From positions 4,309,001 through 4,373,000 of the forward strand of contig NZ_CP077095.1 of the NCBI RefSeq assembly GCF_014268885.2: a stretch of 64,000 nt of DNA, written 5' to 3'. Under the pieces are notes generated by a model. That model searched no databases and was not told the DNA's origin. It worked only from the letters and a program-made list of their open reading frames with translations. Positions 54,509-62,811 of the stretch are shown here, one piece after another (positions within the stretch are counted from its first letter, which is position 1; each line of letters opens with the position of its first letter). The position numbers and the translations under genes were made by a program. Source of the stretch: Pseudomonas xantholysinigenes (lineage in GTDB: Bacteria > Pseudomonadota > Gammaproteobacteria > Pseudomonadales > Pseudomonadaceae).

Positions 54509-54751
54509 TCATGAGGTCTTCCTGTTCAACCCCACCTCCATATCATCGATCAGCGCCTTGGCCATGGCGCTGAGCATGCGCGCCGAACTGCCGGCCAGCA
54601 GGTCGCCTTCCATCTCGGCCTCGGCGGTGAGGTGACGGATGCAGCCAAGCAGGATCGACAGCTCGCTGAAGGCATCGTCGAAGGCAATGCCCGGGCGCAC
54701 GCTGAACAGCTCCATGCAGGTGGTCCGGCCGGCGGTATGAGCTTGGCTCAT
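54509..54751 (-). CDS. DUF3077 small protein
   Basis: 80 residues. LFSVRPGIAFDDAFSELSIL and LLGCIRHLTAEAEMEGDLLA are the DUF3077 pattern; function unknown, common and multicopy in pseudomonads. ATG 54751 overlaps the preceding gene by 4 bp, so the two are coupled. Confidence 0.82.
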   Translation of the reverse strand: MSQAHTAGRTTCMELFSVRPGIAFDDAFSELSILLGCIRHLTAEAEMEGDLLAGSSARMLSAMAKALIDDMEVGLNRKTS

Positions 54752-54978
54752 GGCGTGAGCCTCCCGATGTGCTGCTGCAAAGGGGCAAGCGTATGGGCGA
54801 GGTAGAACAGGCCAGTGAGCAGCGTGTCGCGCTGGCTGGGCTCGTCGGTCCGGTAATAGAGTTCGCAGACGTCGTTGATGCAATCCATCAGGCCGGCGGC
54901 CCGGTTGCGGGCGTCTTCGAGGGAGATATCGGGGGAAACGCTGAGGTAGAAGGGCGGATCGGGGACGATCTTTTTCAT
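54748..54978 (-). CDS. Small hypothetical protein (possibly DUF6124-like), paired with DUF3077
   Basis: 76 residues, MKKIVPDPPFYLSVSPDISL then EDARNRAAGLMDCINDVCEL, mostly helical, no membrane segment. The MKKIVPDPP opening recalls the small DUF6124 proteins that often stand next to DUF3077 genes in P. putida; this is from memory and uncertain. ATG 54978 follows GGAG. Upstream leader contains interleaved inverted repeats. Confidence 0.7.
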   Translation of the reverse strand: MKKIVPDPPFYLSVSPDISLEDARNRAAGLMDCINDVCELYYRTDEPSQRDTLLTGLFYLAHTLAPLQQHIGRLTP

Positions 54979-55019
54979 GGTGAAACTCCTTCGTGGATAA
55001 CAGGAGCCGCCACTTGATC

Positions 55020-55149
55020 GTTCTCACATGATTTGGGTGGCAGCCGTGCACGGAGTGAGAACCCGGCCACGAAGTAAACCGGTCAGGAAGAACCTGCCCG
55101 CGCACGGCTGCCATAGCAGAGCGGCGATCATCGTGGAGCGGGTTCTCAC
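55020..55149 (-). promoter_or_regulatory. Leader with interleaved inverted repeats
   Basis: In minus-strand order: GTGAGAACCCG (55139-55149), GGCAGCCGTGC (55102-55112), CCGGGTTCTCAC (55055-55066), GCACGGCTGCC (55039-55049), GTGAGAAC (55020-55027). The central GTTCTCAC can pair with either flanking GTGAGAAC, and the two GGCAGCCGTGC/GCACGGCTGCC arms pair across it. Such mutually exclusive pairings suggest a structured 5' leader or a set of protein-binding sites before the small-protein pair. Between here and nagR, 55150-55303 shows nothing else I can name. Confidence 0.6.
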
Positions 55150-55303
55150 ACCCGGTCACCCTATGAGGCGACCCGGTGAAGTTATCCCTGGGGTATCTCC
55201 CCGACAACGCGGCAGCTTCCGGCAAGCGCGTAGGATAGTTCCCAAGCAGGCCTTGCTGAAGCATTTGGATTCAGGTTCGGAAATGTCTGACAGCCTTCAA
55301 GAT

Positions 55304-55411
55304 CGCCGGGGCTGCTGCGCAGCCCTTTCGCGACACGAGGCCGCTCCTACAGGAGTACGCGCATCCCTGTAGGAGCGGCCTTGTGTCGCGAAAGGGGCGC
55401 AAAGCGCCCCC
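55304..55411 (+). repeat. REP pair (GACACAAGGCCGCTCCTACAG class)
   Basis: CCCTTTCGCGACACGAGGCC with its inverse, loop AGTACGCGCATC, outer stems GGGGCTGCTGCGCAGCCC and GGGGCGCAAAGCGCCCC. Lies between the divergent DUF pair and nag operon. Confidence 0.92.
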
Positions 55412-55443
55412 AGAATCAAAAACGAGATTCCTGATCAGACCAG

Positions 55444-55496
55444 TGGTATTGACCTGGTATTAAAGTGGTATTAATTTTCCACCCAACAACAATACC
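55444..55496 (+). promoter_or_regulatory. Candidate NagR operator array
   Basis: TGGTATT occurs three times at 55444, 55455 and 55466, exactly 11 bp apart and so on one face of the helix, with an inverted AATACC at 55491-55496. It ends 11 bp before the nagR start. GntR/HutC-type GlcNAc regulators bind TGGT-containing sites, so autoregulation and control of the operon by NagR is the likely role. Confidence 0.65.
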
Positions 55497-55507
55497 GGAC
55501 TCCGCCC

Positions 55508-56239
55508 ATGCGTCCTCTCTCGGCCCTGCGCCCCGACGACACCAGCGCCACCCCGCTCTACCTGCAACTGGCGCGCAACCTCGAACAGGCCATCCACGCC
55601 GGCCAGTGGACCGCTGACCAGGCCCTGCCCTCGGAGCGCACTCTCAGCGACACCCTGGACATCTCCCGGGTCACCGCGCGCAAGGCCCTCGAAGTCCTGC
55701 TCGAACAAGGCCTGATCCACCGCATCCAGGGCTCCGGCACCTTCATCACGCCCCGCCTGGAACAACCCCTGTCGCGCCTGTCGAGCTTCAGCGAAATGCT
55801 CCGCATGAAAGGCTTCGTGCCCAGCTCCCAGTGGCTTGAACGCCGCATCGGCACCCCGAGCAACGACGAACTGATCCGCCTCGGCCTGTCGCCCACCGAC
55901 CAGGTGGTCCACCTCAAGCGCCTGCGCAAGGCCGACGACATCGTCATGGCGGTGGAGGTCAGCACCTTGCCCGCGCGCCTGCTCGGCGACCCACAGGCGA
56001 TCGGCGACTCGCTCTACCAGTACCTCGATCAACTCGGCCGCCCGGTGGTCCGCGCCCTGCAACACATCCGCGCGATCAATGCCAGCGACGAACTGGCCGC
56101 CCAGGTGGGCATCGCCCCCGGCACCGCCATGCTGCTGATGACCCGGATCGGCTACCTCGACGACAACACCCCGATCGAGCTGACCGACACCTACTGCCGC
56201 AACGACTACTACGACTTCGTCGCCGAACTGCGACGCTGA
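55508..56239 (+). CDS. nagR: GntR/HutC-family regulator of GlcNAc utilisation
   Basis: 243 residues: GntR winged helix (TPLYLQLARNLEQAIHAGQW, LPSERTLSDTLDISRVTARK, ALEVLLEQGLIHRIQGSGTF) and a UTRA effector domain (LIRLGLSPTDQVVHLKRLRK, ELTDTYCRNDYYDFVAELRR). It probably senses GlcN-6-P or GlcNAc-6-P. First gene of the operon and directly behind the TGGTATT array. Confidence 0.92.
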   Translation: MRPLSALRPDDTSATPLYLQLARNLEQAIHAGQWTADQALPSERTLSDTLDISRVTARKALEVLLEQGLIHRIQGSGTFITPRLEQPLSRLSSFSEMLRMKGFVPSSQWLERRIGTPSNDELIRLGLSPTDQVVHLKRLRKADDIVMAVEVSTLPARLLGDPQAIGDSLYQYLDQLGRPVVRALQHIRAINASDELAAQVGIAPGTAMLLMTRIGYLDDNTPIELTDTYCRNDYYDFVAELRR

Positions 56240-56250
56240 CCGGAGCCCCC

Positions 56251-57339
56251 ATGGACATCGCCAACATCCTCACCCCCGACGGCTGGGTGCGCGGACAACT
56301 GCACCTCGAAAACGGCCGCATCCAGGCCATCGACGGCACGCCGTGCGACCCGCAGGCCAACGACCTGCCGTACCTGCTGCCCGGCTTCATCGACCTGCAT
56401 GTGCACGGCGGCGGTGGCAGCGACATCATGCAGGGTGGCGACGCCTTCGCCACCATCGCCCGCACCCACCGGCGCTTCGGCACCACTTCGCTGCTGGCCA
56501 CCACCATGACCGCGCCGCGCGAGGAGCTGGCCTGCGTGCTCGCCGAACTGGGCGCGCACCTCAAGCAGCCACGCCAGGGCGCGCGCATTCTCGGCGTGCA
56601 CCTGGAAGGCCCGTACATCAACCCCGGCAAGCTCGGCGCGCAGCCAAACTTCGCCCACCAGGCGCTGCTCGAAGAAGTGGAGCACTACCTGGCCCTGGCG
56701 CCGATCAAGGTCATCACCATTGCCCCGGAAGTCGCCGGCCACCTGCCGTTGATCCAGGCCCTGAGCCAGCGCGGCATCCGCCTGCAGATCGGCCACACCC
56801 TGGGCAGCTATGAGGAAGGCGTTGCCGCCCTTGAAGCCGGCGCCACCAGCTTCACCCACCTGTACAACGCCATGAGCCCGCTGCACCACCGCGAGCCGGG
56901 CATCGTCGGCGCGGCCCTGGCCCATGCCCGCTACGCCGAGCTGATCCCCGACCTGCTGCACGTGCACCCCGGCGCCATGCGCGTGGCCCTGCGTTCGATC
57001 CCGTGCCTGTACTGCGTGACCGACTCCACCGCCGCCGCCGGCATGCCCGATGGCGAGTACCGCCTGGGCAGCCACACCGTGACCAAGTGCCTGGGTGGCG
57101 TGCGCCTGGCTGACGGCACCCTGGCCGGCAGTACCCTGACCATGGACCAGGCCCTGCGCAACCTGGTGAAGATCGGCCTGCCGCTGGCCGAAGCCTCCGC
57201 GCGCCTGTCCCGCTATCCCGCCGATTACCTCGGCATCGCCGACCGTGGCCGCCTGCAACCGGGCGCCTGGGCCGACGCGGTGCTGCTCGACCGCCAACTG
57301 AACCTGACCGCCGTGATGGTCGAAGGAGAAACCGCATGA
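56251..57339 (+). CDS. nagA: N-acetylglucosamine-6-phosphate deacetylase
   Basis: 362 residues, amidohydrolase barrel: LPGFIDLHVHGGGGSDIMQG (metal HxH), GVHLEGPYINPGKLGAQ (Glu ligand), ATSFTHLYNAMSPLHHREPG, and the catalytic Asp in CVTDSTAAAGMPDGEY. Makes GlcN-6-P plus acetate. Starts 11 bp after nagR and overlaps the next gene by 4 bp. Confidence 0.95.
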   Translation: MDIANILTPDGWVRGQLHLENGRIQAIDGTPCDPQANDLPYLLPGFIDLHVHGGGGSDIMQGGDAFATIARTHRRFGTTSLLATTMTAPREELACVLAELGAHLKQPRQGARILGVHLEGPYINPGKLGAQPNFAHQALLEEVEHYLALAPIKVITIAPEVAGHLPLIQALSQRGIRLQIGHTLGSYEEGVAALEAGATSFTHLYNAMSPLHHREPGIVGAALAHARYAELIPDLLHVHPGAMRVALRSIPCLYCVTDSTAAAGMPDGEYRLGSHTVTKCLGGVRLADGTLAGSTLTMDQALRNLVKIGLPLAEASARLSRYPADYLGIADRGRLQPGAWADAVLLDRQLNLTAVMVEGETA

Positions 57340-58358
57340 GTTCAAGGATGCTCGAAGAAGCCCGCGCCTGCGCCGATGTCGTCGCACGCCAGATGCACAC
57401 GCTGGACCCACGCCTGGAAACCCTGGGCGAGCAGTTGCGCCGGCTCGACCCGCAAGTGGCGCTGACCGTGGCCCGGGGCAGCTCGGACCACGCCGCCAGC
57501 TACTTCGCCTACATCGCCATGCAGCAGCTGGGCCTGCCGGTGGCTTCGCTGCCGATGTCGGTGGTGACCCTGCAACAAGCGCCGCTGCGTGTACGTGGCC
57601 AAGTGGCGCTGGGCTTTTCGCAGTCGGGCCAGAGCCCCGACCTGGTCGACAGCCTGCGCCGCTTGAACCAGTGCGGTGCGACCACGGTTGCGCTGGTCAA
57701 TGCCGAAGGCTCGCCCCTGGAGCAGGCCTGCCAACACCACTTGCCGCTGTGCGCCGGCCCCGAGCTGTCGGTGGCCGCGACCAAGAGCTTCGTCGCCACC
57801 CTCAGCGCCAGCGCGCGCCTGGTCGCCCACTGGGACCAGGACCGCGCCCTGCTGGACGCTGGCCTGGCCCTGCCCGAACAACTACGCGAGGCCACCGCCC
57901 AGGACTGGAGCCTGGCCATCGACACCCTGCGCGATGCCGAACGACTGATGGTGATCGGCCGCGGCGCGGGCTTCGCCATTGCCCAGGAGGCCGCGCTGAA
58001 GTTCAAGGAAACCTCGGTGATCCAGGCCGAGGCCTTCAGCAGCGCCGAGGTACGCCATGGTCCCATGGCGCTGATCGACGCGCAGTACCCACTGCTGGTG
58101 TTCGCCCCCCGTGGCGTCGAGCAGGCCGGCCTGCTGCAACTGGCCACCGACATGCGCCAACGCGGCGCCCGGGTGCTGCTGGCGGCGCCGGCCGATATCG
58201 TCGGGCGCGACCTGACCCTGAGCTGCGCCGAGCATCCGGCCCTGGACCCGCTGCTGGCGATCCAGAGCTTCTACATAATGGCCGCGGCCCTGGCCGAGGC
58301 CCGTGGCCTGGACCCTGACCAGCCGCGTCACCTGAGCAAAGTGACCTGCACGCAGTGA
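57336..58358 (+). CDS. SIS-domain glucosamine-6-phosphate deaminase (NagB-II/AgaS-like)
   Basis: 340 residues, two SIS domains: VALTVARGSSDHAASYFAYI, LGFSQSGQSPDLVDSLR, GPELSVAATKSFVATLSASA, then MVIGRGAGFAIAQEAALKFK and SSAEVRHGPMALIDAQYPL. Resembles the isomerase half of GlmS without the glutaminase. In this operon it would convert GlcN-6-P to fructose-6-P and ammonia, replacing classical NagB. Confidence 0.9.
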   Translation: MSSRMLEEARACADVVARQMHTLDPRLETLGEQLRRLDPQVALTVARGSSDHAASYFAYIAMQQLGLPVASLPMSVVTLQQAPLRVRGQVALGFSQSGQSPDLVDSLRRLNQCGATTVALVNAEGSPLEQACQHHLPLCAGPELSVAATKSFVATLSASARLVAHWDQDRALLDAGLALPEQLREATAQDWSLAIDTLRDAERLMVIGRGAGFAIAQEAALKFKETSVIQAEAFSSAEVRHGPMALIDAQYPLLVFAPRGVEQAGLLQLATDMRQRGARVLLAAPADIVGRDLTLSCAEHPALDPLLAIQSFYIMAAALAEARGLDPDQPRHLSKVTCTQ

Positions 58359-58376
58359 AGCCGCGAGGAACGACGC

Positions 58377-60920
58377 ATGCCCAACAATAACAAGATCATC
58401 CTCCATGCCCCGCTCGCCGGCCCGCAGGTACCGCTAGACCAGGTGCCGGACCCGGTATTCAGCAGCGGCACACTGGGCGACGGCGTCGCCATCGACCCGG
58501 TGAACGACGTGCTGCACGCGCCCTGCGCGGGCGAGGTGGTGCAACTGGCCCGCACCGGCCACGCACTGACCCTGCGCGCGGCCAACGGCGCGGAGGTCCT
58601 CCTGCATATCGGTGTCGACACCGTGCAGCTACAGGGCCGTGGTTTTTCGCCGCTGGTGGCGCTGGGTGACCAGGTAACCCAAGACCAACCGCTGATCCGC
58701 TTCGACATGGACCTGGTGGCACAGCACTGCGTCAGCCTGGTCACCGTGATGCTGATCAGCAATGGCCCGGGCTTTGGCCTCAAGCGTTTGGAGACCCGCT
58801 GCGCGCAGCTGGGCGTGGCCTTGCTGGAAGTCGAGGCCACGGGCAACACGGTGCAGGCGCAGGCGGCCAGCCATGAAAGCGCCCGAGGCCATGCCCGGGT
58901 CGCCCATCACGGCGGCCTGCACGCACGCCCTGCCGCCCTGCTGCGCCAGACTGCGCAAGGCTTCCAGAGCCAGGCCGTGCTGCGTTTCGCCGAGCGCGAG
59001 GCCGACCTCGGCAGCCTGGTGGCAGTCATGGGCCTGGGCGTTGGCGAAGGTGCCGAGGTCGAGCTGATCTGTCGCGGGCCGGATAGCCAGGCCGCGCTCC
59101 AGGCGTTGATCGCCGCCGTGCAGACCGCCTCGGTCAGCGAACACGCCGCCAAGCCGGCCCCCTTGCCAGCCATCAAGCCCTCGCCGAATGCCGAGCCGGG
59201 CATGCTCAACGGCGTCTGCGCCGCCCCAGGCCTGGCCTTGGGACCACTGGCACGCCTGGATGGCATCAGCCTGCCAGCGGACAGCGGCGACAACGACCCC
59301 GCCGAGCAGCACCAGGCACTGAACAGCGCCCTGGCCGAGGTCCGCCATGCCATCGACCGGGACTGGCGCCATCTGCCACGCGGCCAGGAAGACGCGGCGG
59401 CGATCCTCGAGGCCCACCTGGCGTTGCTCGACGATCCGGCCCTGCTCGGCGACGCCCGCCAGCACATCGCCAGTGGCGTTGCCGCCGGCCATGCCTGGAG
59501 CCACGCCATCGATACCCAGTGCCAGGTCCTGCGCAGCCTCGGCAACCCATTGCTGGCCGAGCGCGCCAACGACCTGTACGACCTGCAGCAACGGGTGCTG
59601 CGCGCCTTGCTCGGCGAAACCCGCCAGTTGCGCCTGCCGCCCTCGGCCATCGTCGTCGCCCACGAACTGACCCCCTCCGACCTGCTGCTGCTCGCCCGCC
59701 ACGATGTCGCTGGGCTGTGCATGGCCGCCGGTGGGGCTACCTCGCACGTCGCCATCCTCGCCCGTGCGCGCGGCCTGCCGTGCCTGGTGGCCGTGGGCGA
59801 AGCGCTGCTCGAACTGCCTGCCGGCACGCCGCTGGTGCTGGATGCCGACCAGGGCCGCCTGGAAACCCAGGCCACCGCACAGCGCCTGGCCGAGGTCCAG
59901 CGCCAGGTGCAGCAGCGCCGCGAAATCCGCCAGCGCCAGCAGGCCGCCGCCCAGGCCAGCGCCCGCACCCGCGATGGCCAGCTGATCGAGGTGGCGGCCA
60001 ACGTCGCCAGCGCCGAAGAGGCCGCCCAGGCCTTGGCCGAAGGCGCCGACGGCATCGGCCTGCTGCGCAGCGAATTCCTGTTCATCGACCGCCCCACCGC
60101 GCCCGACGAAGCCGAGCAACGCAGTGCCTACCAGGCAGTGCTCGACGCCATGGCCGAGCGCCCGGTGATCATCCGCACCATCGATGTGGGTGGCGACAAA
60201 CAGCTCGACTACCTGCCGCTGCCCGCCGAGGCCAATCCGGTCCTGGGCTTGCGCGGCATCCGCCTGGGCCAGATGCGCCCGGAACTGCTCGACCAGCAAC
60301 TGCGCGCGCTGCTGCAAGTCAGCCCGCAGCAGCGCTGCCGGATCATGCTGCCGATGGTCACCGAGGTCGATGAGCTGGTCGCCATCCGCCAGCGCCTGGA
60401 CCGCCTGGCCGACGAACTCGGCGTGACCGCGCGCGCCGAACTGGGGGTGATGATCGAGGTGCCCGCCGCGGCGCTGCTCGCCGAGCGCCTGGCCGAACAT
60501 GCCGACTTCTTCTCCATCGGCACCAACGACCTGTCGCAGTACACCCTGGCCATGGACCGTGACCATGCCGGGCTGGCGGCGCGGGTCGATGCCCTGCACC
60601 CGGCGCTGCTGCGCCTGATCGAGCTGACCTGCCAGGGCGCGGCAAAGCATGATCGTTGGGTGGGTGTATGCGGCGCGTTGGCGTCCGACCCACTGGCCAC
60701 CCCGGTGCTGGTCGGCCTGGGCGTGGCCGAACTGTCGGTCAGCGCGCCGCAGATCGGTGAGATCAAGGCCCTGGTCCGCCAGCTCGACGCCAGTGCCTGT
60801 CGCCGCTTCAGCCAAGGCCTGCTGGGCCTGTCCAGCGCCGCCGCGGTACGCCAGGCCTGCCGCGACTTCGCCGCCCTGGCCCATGCCCAACCCGCCGCCG
60901 CCGCGGCCCTACAACAATAA
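58377..60920 (+). CDS. nagF: PTS EIIA-HPr-EI fusion for N-acetylglucosamine
   Basis: 847 residues with three modules. EIIA-Glc-type (about 1-150) has the phospho-His in GAEVLLHIGVDTVQL. HPr (about 168-250) has HHGGLHARPAALLRQTAQGF. EI (about 285-840) has the active His in AAGGATSHVAILARARGLPC, the PEP site LLRSEFLFIDRPTAPDEAEQ, VRTIDVGGDK-like IRTIDVGGDKQLDYLP, and the C-terminal FFSIGTNDLSQYTLAMDRDH. It supplies all soluble phosphotransfer steps to NagE. Confidence 0.95.
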   Translation: MPNNNKIILHAPLAGPQVPLDQVPDPVFSSGTLGDGVAIDPVNDVLHAPCAGEVVQLARTGHALTLRAANGAEVLLHIGVDTVQLQGRGFSPLVALGDQVTQDQPLIRFDMDLVAQHCVSLVTVMLISNGPGFGLKRLETRCAQLGVALLEVEATGNTVQAQAASHESARGHARVAHHGGLHARPAALLRQTAQGFQSQAVLRFAEREADLGSLVAVMGLGVGEGAEVELICRGPDSQAALQALIAAVQTASVSEHAAKPAPLPAIKPSPNAEPGMLNGVCAAPGLALGPLARLDGISLPADSGDNDPAEQHQALNSALAEVRHAIDRDWRHLPRGQEDAAAILEAHLALLDDPALLGDARQHIASGVAAGHAWSHAIDTQCQVLRSLGNPLLAERANDLYDLQQRVLRALLGETRQLRLPPSAIVVAHELTPSDLLLLARHDVAGLCMAAGGATSHVAILARARGLPCLVAVGEALLELPAGTPLVLDADQGRLETQATAQRLAEVQRQVQQRREIRQRQQAAAQASARTRDGQLIEVAANVASAEEAAQALAEGADGIGLLRSEFLFIDRPTAPDEAEQRSAYQAVLDAMAERPVIIRTIDVGGDKQLDYLPLPAEANPVLGLRGIRLGQMRPELLDQQLRALLQVSPQQRCRIMLPMVTEVDELVAIRQRLDRLADELGVTARAELGVMIEVPAAALLAERLAEHADFFSIGTNDLSQYTLAMDRDHAGLAARVDALHPALLRLIELTCQGAAKHDRWVGVCGALASDPLATPVLVGLGVAELSVSAPQIGEIKALVRQLDASACRRFSQGLLGLSSAAAVRQACRDFAALAHAQPAAAAALQQ

Positions 60921-60932
60921 TCGGAGCGCACC

Positions 60933-62597
60933 ATGTACCAGCACTTCATCCAGGGCCTGCAACGGCTGGGCCGCGCCTTGATGCTGCCCATCGCCATCCT
61001 GCCCATCGCCGGCCTGCTGCTGCGCCTGGGCGATACCGACCTGCTCGACATCGCCCTGGTGCATGACGCCGGGCAAGCGATCTTCGCCAACCTGGCACTG
61101 ATCTTCGCCGTCGGCATTGCAGTGGGCTTCGCCCGCGACAACAACGGCACCGCCGGGCTTGCCGGCGCCATCGGCTACCTGGTGCTGGTGGCGACGCTGA
61201 AGGTGATCGATCCGCAGATCGACATGGGCATGCTCGCCGGCATCATCTGCGGCTTGCTCGGTGGCGGCCTGTACAACCGTTTCAAGGACATCCAGCTGCC
61301 GGACTACCTGGCGTTCTTCGGCGGCCGGCGCTTCGTGCCGATCGCCACCGGGGTGTCGGCGGTGTTCCTCGGCCTGCTGTTCGGCTTGATCTGGCCGCCG
61401 ATCCAACACGGCATCAACGCGCTCGGCCAACTGATGCTGGAGAGCGGCAGCATCGGCGCATTCTTCTTCGGCGTGCTCAACCGGCTGCTGATCATCACCG
61501 GCCTGCACCATATCCTCAACAACCTGGTGTGGTTCGTCTTCGGCAGCTTCCAGGCGGCCAGCGGGCAAGTGGTCACCGGCGACCTGGCGCGTTATTTTGC
61601 CGGCGATCCGAACGCCGGGCAGTTCATGACCGGCATGTTCCCGATGATGATCTTCGGTTTGCCCGCCGCCTGCCTGGCCATGTACCGCCATGCCCTGCCG
61701 GGCCGACGCAAGCTGATCGGCGGGGTGCTGTTGTCGATGGCGCTGACCTCGGCGCTGACCGGGGTGACCGAGCCGATCGAATTCGCCTTCATGTTCCTGG
61801 CGCCACTGCTGTACCTGATCCATGCCGTGCTGACCGGGCTGTCCATGGCCATCTGCGACCTGCTGGGCATCCGCCTGGGCTTCACCTTCTCCGGCGGCGC
61901 CATCGACATGGCCCTGGGCTGGGGACGCTCGAGCAACGGCTGGCTGGTGTTCCCGGTGGGTGTGCTGTATGGCCTGCTCTACTACTTCGTGTTCGACTTC
62001 TGTATTCGCCGCTTCGACCTGAAGACACCGGGGCGTGAGGAGCAGCCCGCCACGCAGAACGAGAGTGATATCAATAGCTCTCGCGCCCGACGCTTCATCG
62101 ACGCCCTCGGCGGCGCCGTCAATCTGAGTGGCGTGGATGCCTGCACCACCCGTTTGCGCCTGGTCGTGGTCGATCGCAATCTGGCAGACGACCAGGCGCT
62201 GAAAGCGCTTGGCGCCATGGCGGTGGTCCGCCCCGGTAGCGGCGGCAGCCTGCAAGTGGTGGTGGGGCCGATGGCCGACGCATTGGCGGACGAGATTCGC
62301 AGCGAGCTGCCTCATGCCCTGGCGCCGATCAGCACCACCGAGCGCACCTGTGCCGACGCTCTTCCAACGTTGCCCAAGGAAGCCTGGTTGCAAGCATTGG
62401 GAGGGCACGACAACCTGAGCAAGGTAGAGTGCGTGGCGCACAGCCGGGTAAGGTTGCAGGTCAAGGACGATACCCGGGTACAACGTGAACAGCTCGTCGC
62501 ACTAGGCTGCCAAGGCATCAGCCCACAGGCAGGTGGCGTCTGGCACCTGCTGATGGGGTCACAGGCTCGGGCCCTGAGCCTGGCCCTGCAGCGCTGA
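60933..62597 (+). CDS. nagE: PTS EIICB, N-acetylglucosamine-specific, with a second cysteine-less EIIB module
   Basis: 554 residues. EIIC (about 1-360) has LQRLGRALMLPIAILPIAGL, NGTAGLAGAIGYLVLVATLK, LHHILNNLVWFVFGSF and TGVTEPIEFAFMFLAP. EIIB (about 380-460) has LSGVDACTTRLRLVVVDR with the phosphorylated Cys. A second EIIB-like repeat at the C-terminus (ALGGHDNLSKVECVAHSRVR) aligns Ala where the first has the active Cys. Transports and phosphorylates GlcNAc to GlcNAc-6-P for nagA. Last gene of the operon; the 214 bp behind it contain a GGCCGAAG...CCTCGGCC hairpin but no clear terminator. Confidence 0.94.
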   Translation: MYQHFIQGLQRLGRALMLPIAILPIAGLLLRLGDTDLLDIALVHDAGQAIFANLALIFAVGIAVGFARDNNGTAGLAGAIGYLVLVATLKVIDPQIDMGMLAGIICGLLGGGLYNRFKDIQLPDYLAFFGGRRFVPIATGVSAVFLGLLFGLIWPPIQHGINALGQLMLESGSIGAFFFGVLNRLLIITGLHHILNNLVWFVFGSFQAASGQVVTGDLARYFAGDPNAGQFMTGMFPMMIFGLPAACLAMYRHALPGRRKLIGGVLLSMALTSALTGVTEPIEFAFMFLAPLLYLIHAVLTGLSMAICDLLGIRLGFTFSGGAIDMALGWGRSSNGWLVFPVGVLYGLLYYFVFDFCIRRFDLKTPGREEQPATQNESDINSSRARRFIDALGGAVNLSGVDACTTRLRLVVVDRNLADDQALKALGAMAVVRPGSGGSLQVVVGPMADALADEIRSELPHALAPISTTERTCADALPTLPKEAWLQALGGHDNLSKVECVAHSRVRLQVKDDTRVQREQLVALGCQGISPQAGGVWHLLMGSQARALSLALQR

Positions 62598-62811
62598 CCT
62601 ATCCTGAAGGATGGCCGAAGATTCGTCAGGTGCTCGACCTGCCGGCCTCGGCCCCTCTACACTGTAGGCAAATTCAACATTGTGCGTGCGCAATGCAAGA
62701 GGTAGCCCGTAGCTTCAGTCCTGCATAGCCGTAGGGCAGTGGTTCCATATTTTTCTACCACCGCCAACAGCTCAACCTGAGCGTCCCCATTTATTGATAA
62801 GGGATGCTCCC

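Noticed and set aside
62598..62811. Possible small RNA or terminator behind nagE (GGCCGAAG...CCTCGGCC hairpin)
   Set aside because: Stem is present but there is no U tract and no promoter-like sequence, so it was mentioned only with nagE.
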